64,000 nt of DNA from Moesziomyces globuligerus (lineage: Eukaryota; Basidiomycota; Ustilaginomycetes; Ustilaginales; Ustilaginaceae). Positions 61,107-64,000 of this stretch are shown in pieces. The notes beneath the pieces were generated by a model that was not told the DNA's origin, did no database searches, and worked only from the letters and a program-made list of their open reading frames with translations. Location of the stretch: assembly GCA_030849465.1 (NCBI GenBank), contig JARVLF010000009.1, positions 372,001-436,000 of the forward strand. Reading direction: 5' to 3'. The position numbers and the translations under genes are program-made. How positions within the stretch are numbered: the first letter of the stretch is position 1; each line of letters opens with the position of its first letter.

Positions 61107-61302
61107 GACTTCTAGCAATTCATTACGGTTACATCACACTCTGAATGCCACGCGTTCCAATGAAGCATTGTCTGTGTTGCTGTACTGCCTGTATTGTTGA
61201 TCATGACGACGATGGTGAACGGTCTTGTCTTACCTGTTGAAGGTGTATACAGAGGCGCATACGCGTCCGTGCGCGTGGCTGAGTTACAAAGGGACGTTTT
61301 CG

Positions 61303-63437
61303 AAGTGCCATTGGTCTCATCCTCCACACTACCATCATCACCCATTGCACCACCGCCAATCTCACCCTTTCCAACGCGTCTAGCCATCGAACAACAACTT
61401 CCATGCCAGCCCAGCGCCCTAGCCACCCGCGCAAGCGCGTGGCAAGCACTCCATACGCGCCGGAGGCCACACCAGCTCCTGCATCCGCATCCGCTCATCG
61501 AGCGCCGCAGCAGAGTTTCGGACTTCCTTTACGACAACCCGGCGCTTCCTTGGCCGGGTCTCTCCAGTTCGTTCAAGATCAACACGATGTGATACGTCCC
61601 ACCAACACAAGAAAGCCTTACAATCGGATGAAGCAAGAGTGGCACGATACTCCACCCAACCCGTAAGTACTTGTGGCACCCAGATGCTTTGCGAGATCAT
61701 GACTAACAACCTTGTCAATGCACTCTCTACCTGCGCCATCATACTGTCTCACGGAGCAAACACGGTCATGCGATCGATCTCTTCCAATTTTTGGTCAGGA
61801 CTGCGTCGTGAAGAAGAGAAACTCCCAGCACCAACGAAAGCCACCACGGTCCAGCAAGAGTGGCACTCCGTTGCCCATTGTGTCGCTTCCCCCTTCCTCA
61901 ACACCGCCACCGACGCCATCGCCATCCACCGACACCGCGCTATCGCCGGCCAGCGCGATCCCTGTTCCCTCCCAACCAAGTCTGCCGACCCCACCACCTT
62001 CGTCCACCATCAGCAATGCGTCTTCTTCCGCGCTCACGCCTGCCATCGCATCAAGCTCGCGTGTGACGACTGATCTAGCCCTCGAGGGCGTCGAAAACGC
62101 AGATGGGCTGGACGACACTGCGAACGATTGCGCTGCGGATGGTCTCGGCACTGCGGATGGGCTTGTCCTGTCATCGATCAACCTTTACATTGCCGCAGTC
62201 GTCGATCTATGGAAGACCCAGTGCCACCAGGGGATCAACAATCACCCCAATCCGCGCAGTGGCCCGGTTGCAACCCTGACGCAGACACTGCGTCTGCAGC
62301 AAGCCAAGAAGCACAAGGAAACGTACGTGGATTGTGGAAAAGGCACGCTGCTCGACGGCATCTTGCATGCCGACCAACTCATCAAACCGGCGAACGAAGG
62401 ACTCGAGTGCAAGCACGACAGCATCCGCCAGCGAAGGATGTTCTTGCCATCACGCCATCACGCCCGCTGGGCAAAGCCCTTACTTGCTGAGCTTGCGCTT
62501 GCTCGTCTGCACACAAGGGTCCTCGTTCTCGATAGCAACCAGCAACTCTTCCTTGATAGCGACAAACGACAATATGGACTCGGTACCCAACATTCTTGAC
62601 GCCTGCAGCTCTCTTCTCTTCTTGGTTGGTAAGTACACACACGCCACGACAAGACTTTTTCTTAAGGATCACGATACTCTCACTGGACAACGTCGACTTC
62701 CTTCGAACAAGAGCAAGAGCATCGAGGAGCAGTTCCCGGACTTCACGTCCAACAAAACCTGGTACGACATCAAGCTTTTTCCTTCTATCAACCAAAGCGC
62801 AGCCAATCCCATCTCATACGAGGCGCAGGGCAAGGCCTTCCGACTGGCATCACAGCATCATTTCCGTTCAAGGCGACCTCCACCTCCGCCTGATTCGTTG
62901 GACCTCCGCCTGACTCGTTGGGTTTGCGCTGCTGCTGCGATGATGATCACGATGTGCGGACTTACTGTCCACCATCCGTTCTGAGCAAGCGCTAGCACAC
63001 CTGACGCCTTCGCTTGGTTGCGGGCGATAGTCAGCTTTTCAGACGATGGACACGACTTTTGGCCTGCTCTCAACGTGCCAGTGCCCGAGTCTCTGCTAGA
63101 TGCGATCTTCCCCCTTGCCACCGTCAAGCTCAACGAGGAAAAGGCCAAGGCAACGGAGCAGAACAAGAGCGGCAACATGGCCGCAATTGGCTTCCTCGAG
63201 CTGCTGGTGGAGCTTCGCCCCATCCCCATACAGGATGCCGTCTTCATTCGACAGAAGTTCCCTCAACACTTTCTCTTCAAGCACGTCGTCTTCCAGTCCA
63301 AGGCATTCAACGATCTCGCCAACCGCCTCCTGACCAGCACTTCACAGCAAGTCAACTCGAACGAGAAGACGCTCAAGCTTGTGGTCCCTCACATCGCGTC
63401 CATTCAAGCTTGTGGTCCCTCACATCGCGTCCATTCT
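61303..63437 (+). pseudogene. Decayed second Crypton copy, catalytic segments lost
   Basis: Same orientation as the intact gene. Four blocks match closely: 61303-61655 (upstream sequence plus exon 1), 61799-62406 (spacer and start of the recombinase domain), 62711-62848 and 63031-63404. Between them lie stretches of nearly the same length as in the intact copy that no longer align, except a faint L-H-T..V-L-D-S remnant near 62510-62550. Those stretches should carry R335 and the HxxR...Y region, which are gone. The GCR1_C part is absent. Stops at 61667-61669 and 62597-62599 and a 31-bp tandem duplication at the end break the frame. GTAAGT donors at 61663, 62628 and 63500 could still be used, so a rearranged transcript is possible. 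Confidence 0.7.
63374..63435 (+). repeat. Perfect 31-bp tandem duplication at the end of the decayed Crypton copy
   Basis: 63374-63404 is repeated exactly at 63405-63435; the intact copy has a single unit at the corresponding place (near 60364-60394). 31 is not a multiple of three, so the frame shifts. Confidence 0.9.
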
Positions 63438-64000
63438 GAATCGGTTGGGCAAAGGACGGATCGACTTGAAGACACTGTGTCCATTGTGGTGACTATGCGG
63501 TAAGTGCGAGAACATACAGGCTGGCTCGAGAACACACTCTGGGCGATGAAGACACGCACGACACTTTTTTCTGGGCAGCACAACGAGTTCAGAGGCTTGT
63601 GACGCTCAGTGCGCATGTCCCACAATGTCTTCCTACGCCCAGGCTGCCCGTCTCTAGCGCGCGGAAGGTATCCTTTGCATGATGATATACAACACTACGA
63701 ACGTCGAGCGAGCGCGAGCGCAGCTTGACGTTATACACATAACACATCTGAGCAAGGATGCCTTCTTTGCGCTTTGGACTTCTCTTTCATGTAGTTCATT
63801 CGTAATACATACATCGCTTGTAGGTCTTTGGTCTTTGGAGTGCGCAGTGTGGCTGCAATGAGCGCAATGAGCGCGAGCACGAGCAGTCAGCATGAGCATG
63901 TATGTATCAAGGAGAGTGTTCATCGCGATCAGGTCTAACAACCAACACCACCGCGACGTTACCAAACTCACCAGTTTTTTCCACTGGGGTCCATGATCCG
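63438..64000. other. Terminal region, 563 bp, nothing recognised
   Basis: No match to the intact Crypton copy and no coding frame longer than about 105 codons. A GTAAGT lies at 63500-63505. GAGCGCAATGAGCGCGAGC-type repeats occur near 63860-63880. Less GC-rich than the gene regions. Confidence 0.5.

Larger units (their letters stand above)
58280..61302 (+). mobile_element. Crypton-type DNA transposon, apparently complete unit (ends not defined)
   Basis: Span from the first base shared with the downstream copy to the base before that copy begins. It encodes a single tyrosine recombinase with a GCR1_C-like tail and no terminal inverted repeats, the known Crypton organisation. Cryptons make only short direct repeats on insertion, and I could not identify these, so the outer limits are provisional. 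Confidence 0.6.

Noticed and set aside
62334..62984. 216-codon frame in the second Crypton copy as a gene of its own
   Set aside because: It joins conserved blocks b and c through a non-homologous stretch in a shifted frame and lacks catalytic residues; better explained as pseudogene sequence.

Overview
The window looks like a piece of a nuclear chromosome from a smut-type basidiomycete (Ustilaginomycotina, most likely Ustilaginales or a related anamorphic yeast). The DNA is GC-rich, most genes have no intron, the few introns are short with GTAAGT-like donors, and the proteins carry long Ser/Ala/Pro-rich linkers. The genus assignment is an inference; no marker gene settles it.

Layout, left half (1-41.8 kb): mostly housekeeping. 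In order: the 3' part of a BUB1 checkpoint kinase; a nuclear protein with a PEHE-like segment; a penta-EF-hand protein with one intron; an Msc2-type zinc transporter; a PTR2-type peptide transporter; a 3.1 kb gap with no supportable gene; a TMEM19/DUF92 membrane protein; the Golgi tether subunit COG6; mitochondrial ribosomal protein uS11m; a membrane-anchored GH17 glucanase; then a compact RNA-metabolism block (RRP6 exosome nuclease, RNase H2 catalytic subunit, SF3A3 splicing factor, eIF4A-III/FAL1 helicase) in which neighbours share divergent promoters. After that come an unrecognised secreted protein with a uORF that overlaps its start, a 1273-aa low-complexity protein, a tiny four-exon gene for the complex III subunit QCR9 (62 aa), and a BAR-like-domain protein.

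Layout, right half (42-57.4 kb): four extracellular or surface proteins plus one cytosolic ATPase. They are a GH115 alpha-glucuronidase, a 102-aa small secreted protein, a sedolisin (S53) protease, OLA1 (the housekeeping exception), a GPI-anchored-type surface peptide and a cutinase. Several of these have clear TATA boxes 65-200 bp before the start codon, which fits inducible plant-polymer and protein degradation. About 4.1 kb (46.7-50.9 kb) between the small secreted protein and the protease holds no gene I can support.

Right end (58-64 kb): an AT-rich patch introduces a complete Crypton-type tyrosine recombinase gene (883 aa, one 75-bp intron, R...HxxR...Y catalytic set, C-terminal GCR1_C-like domain). 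Directly behind it lies a second, broken copy in the same orientation. In that copy, near-identical blocks alternate with blocks of similar length that no longer align, and the segments carrying all catalytic residues and the C-terminal domain are lost. This mosaic tandem pair is the most unusual structure in the window.

No rRNA, tRNA, CRISPR array, virus or retroelement was recognised. All calls were made by reading sequence and family motifs; no database search was possible.
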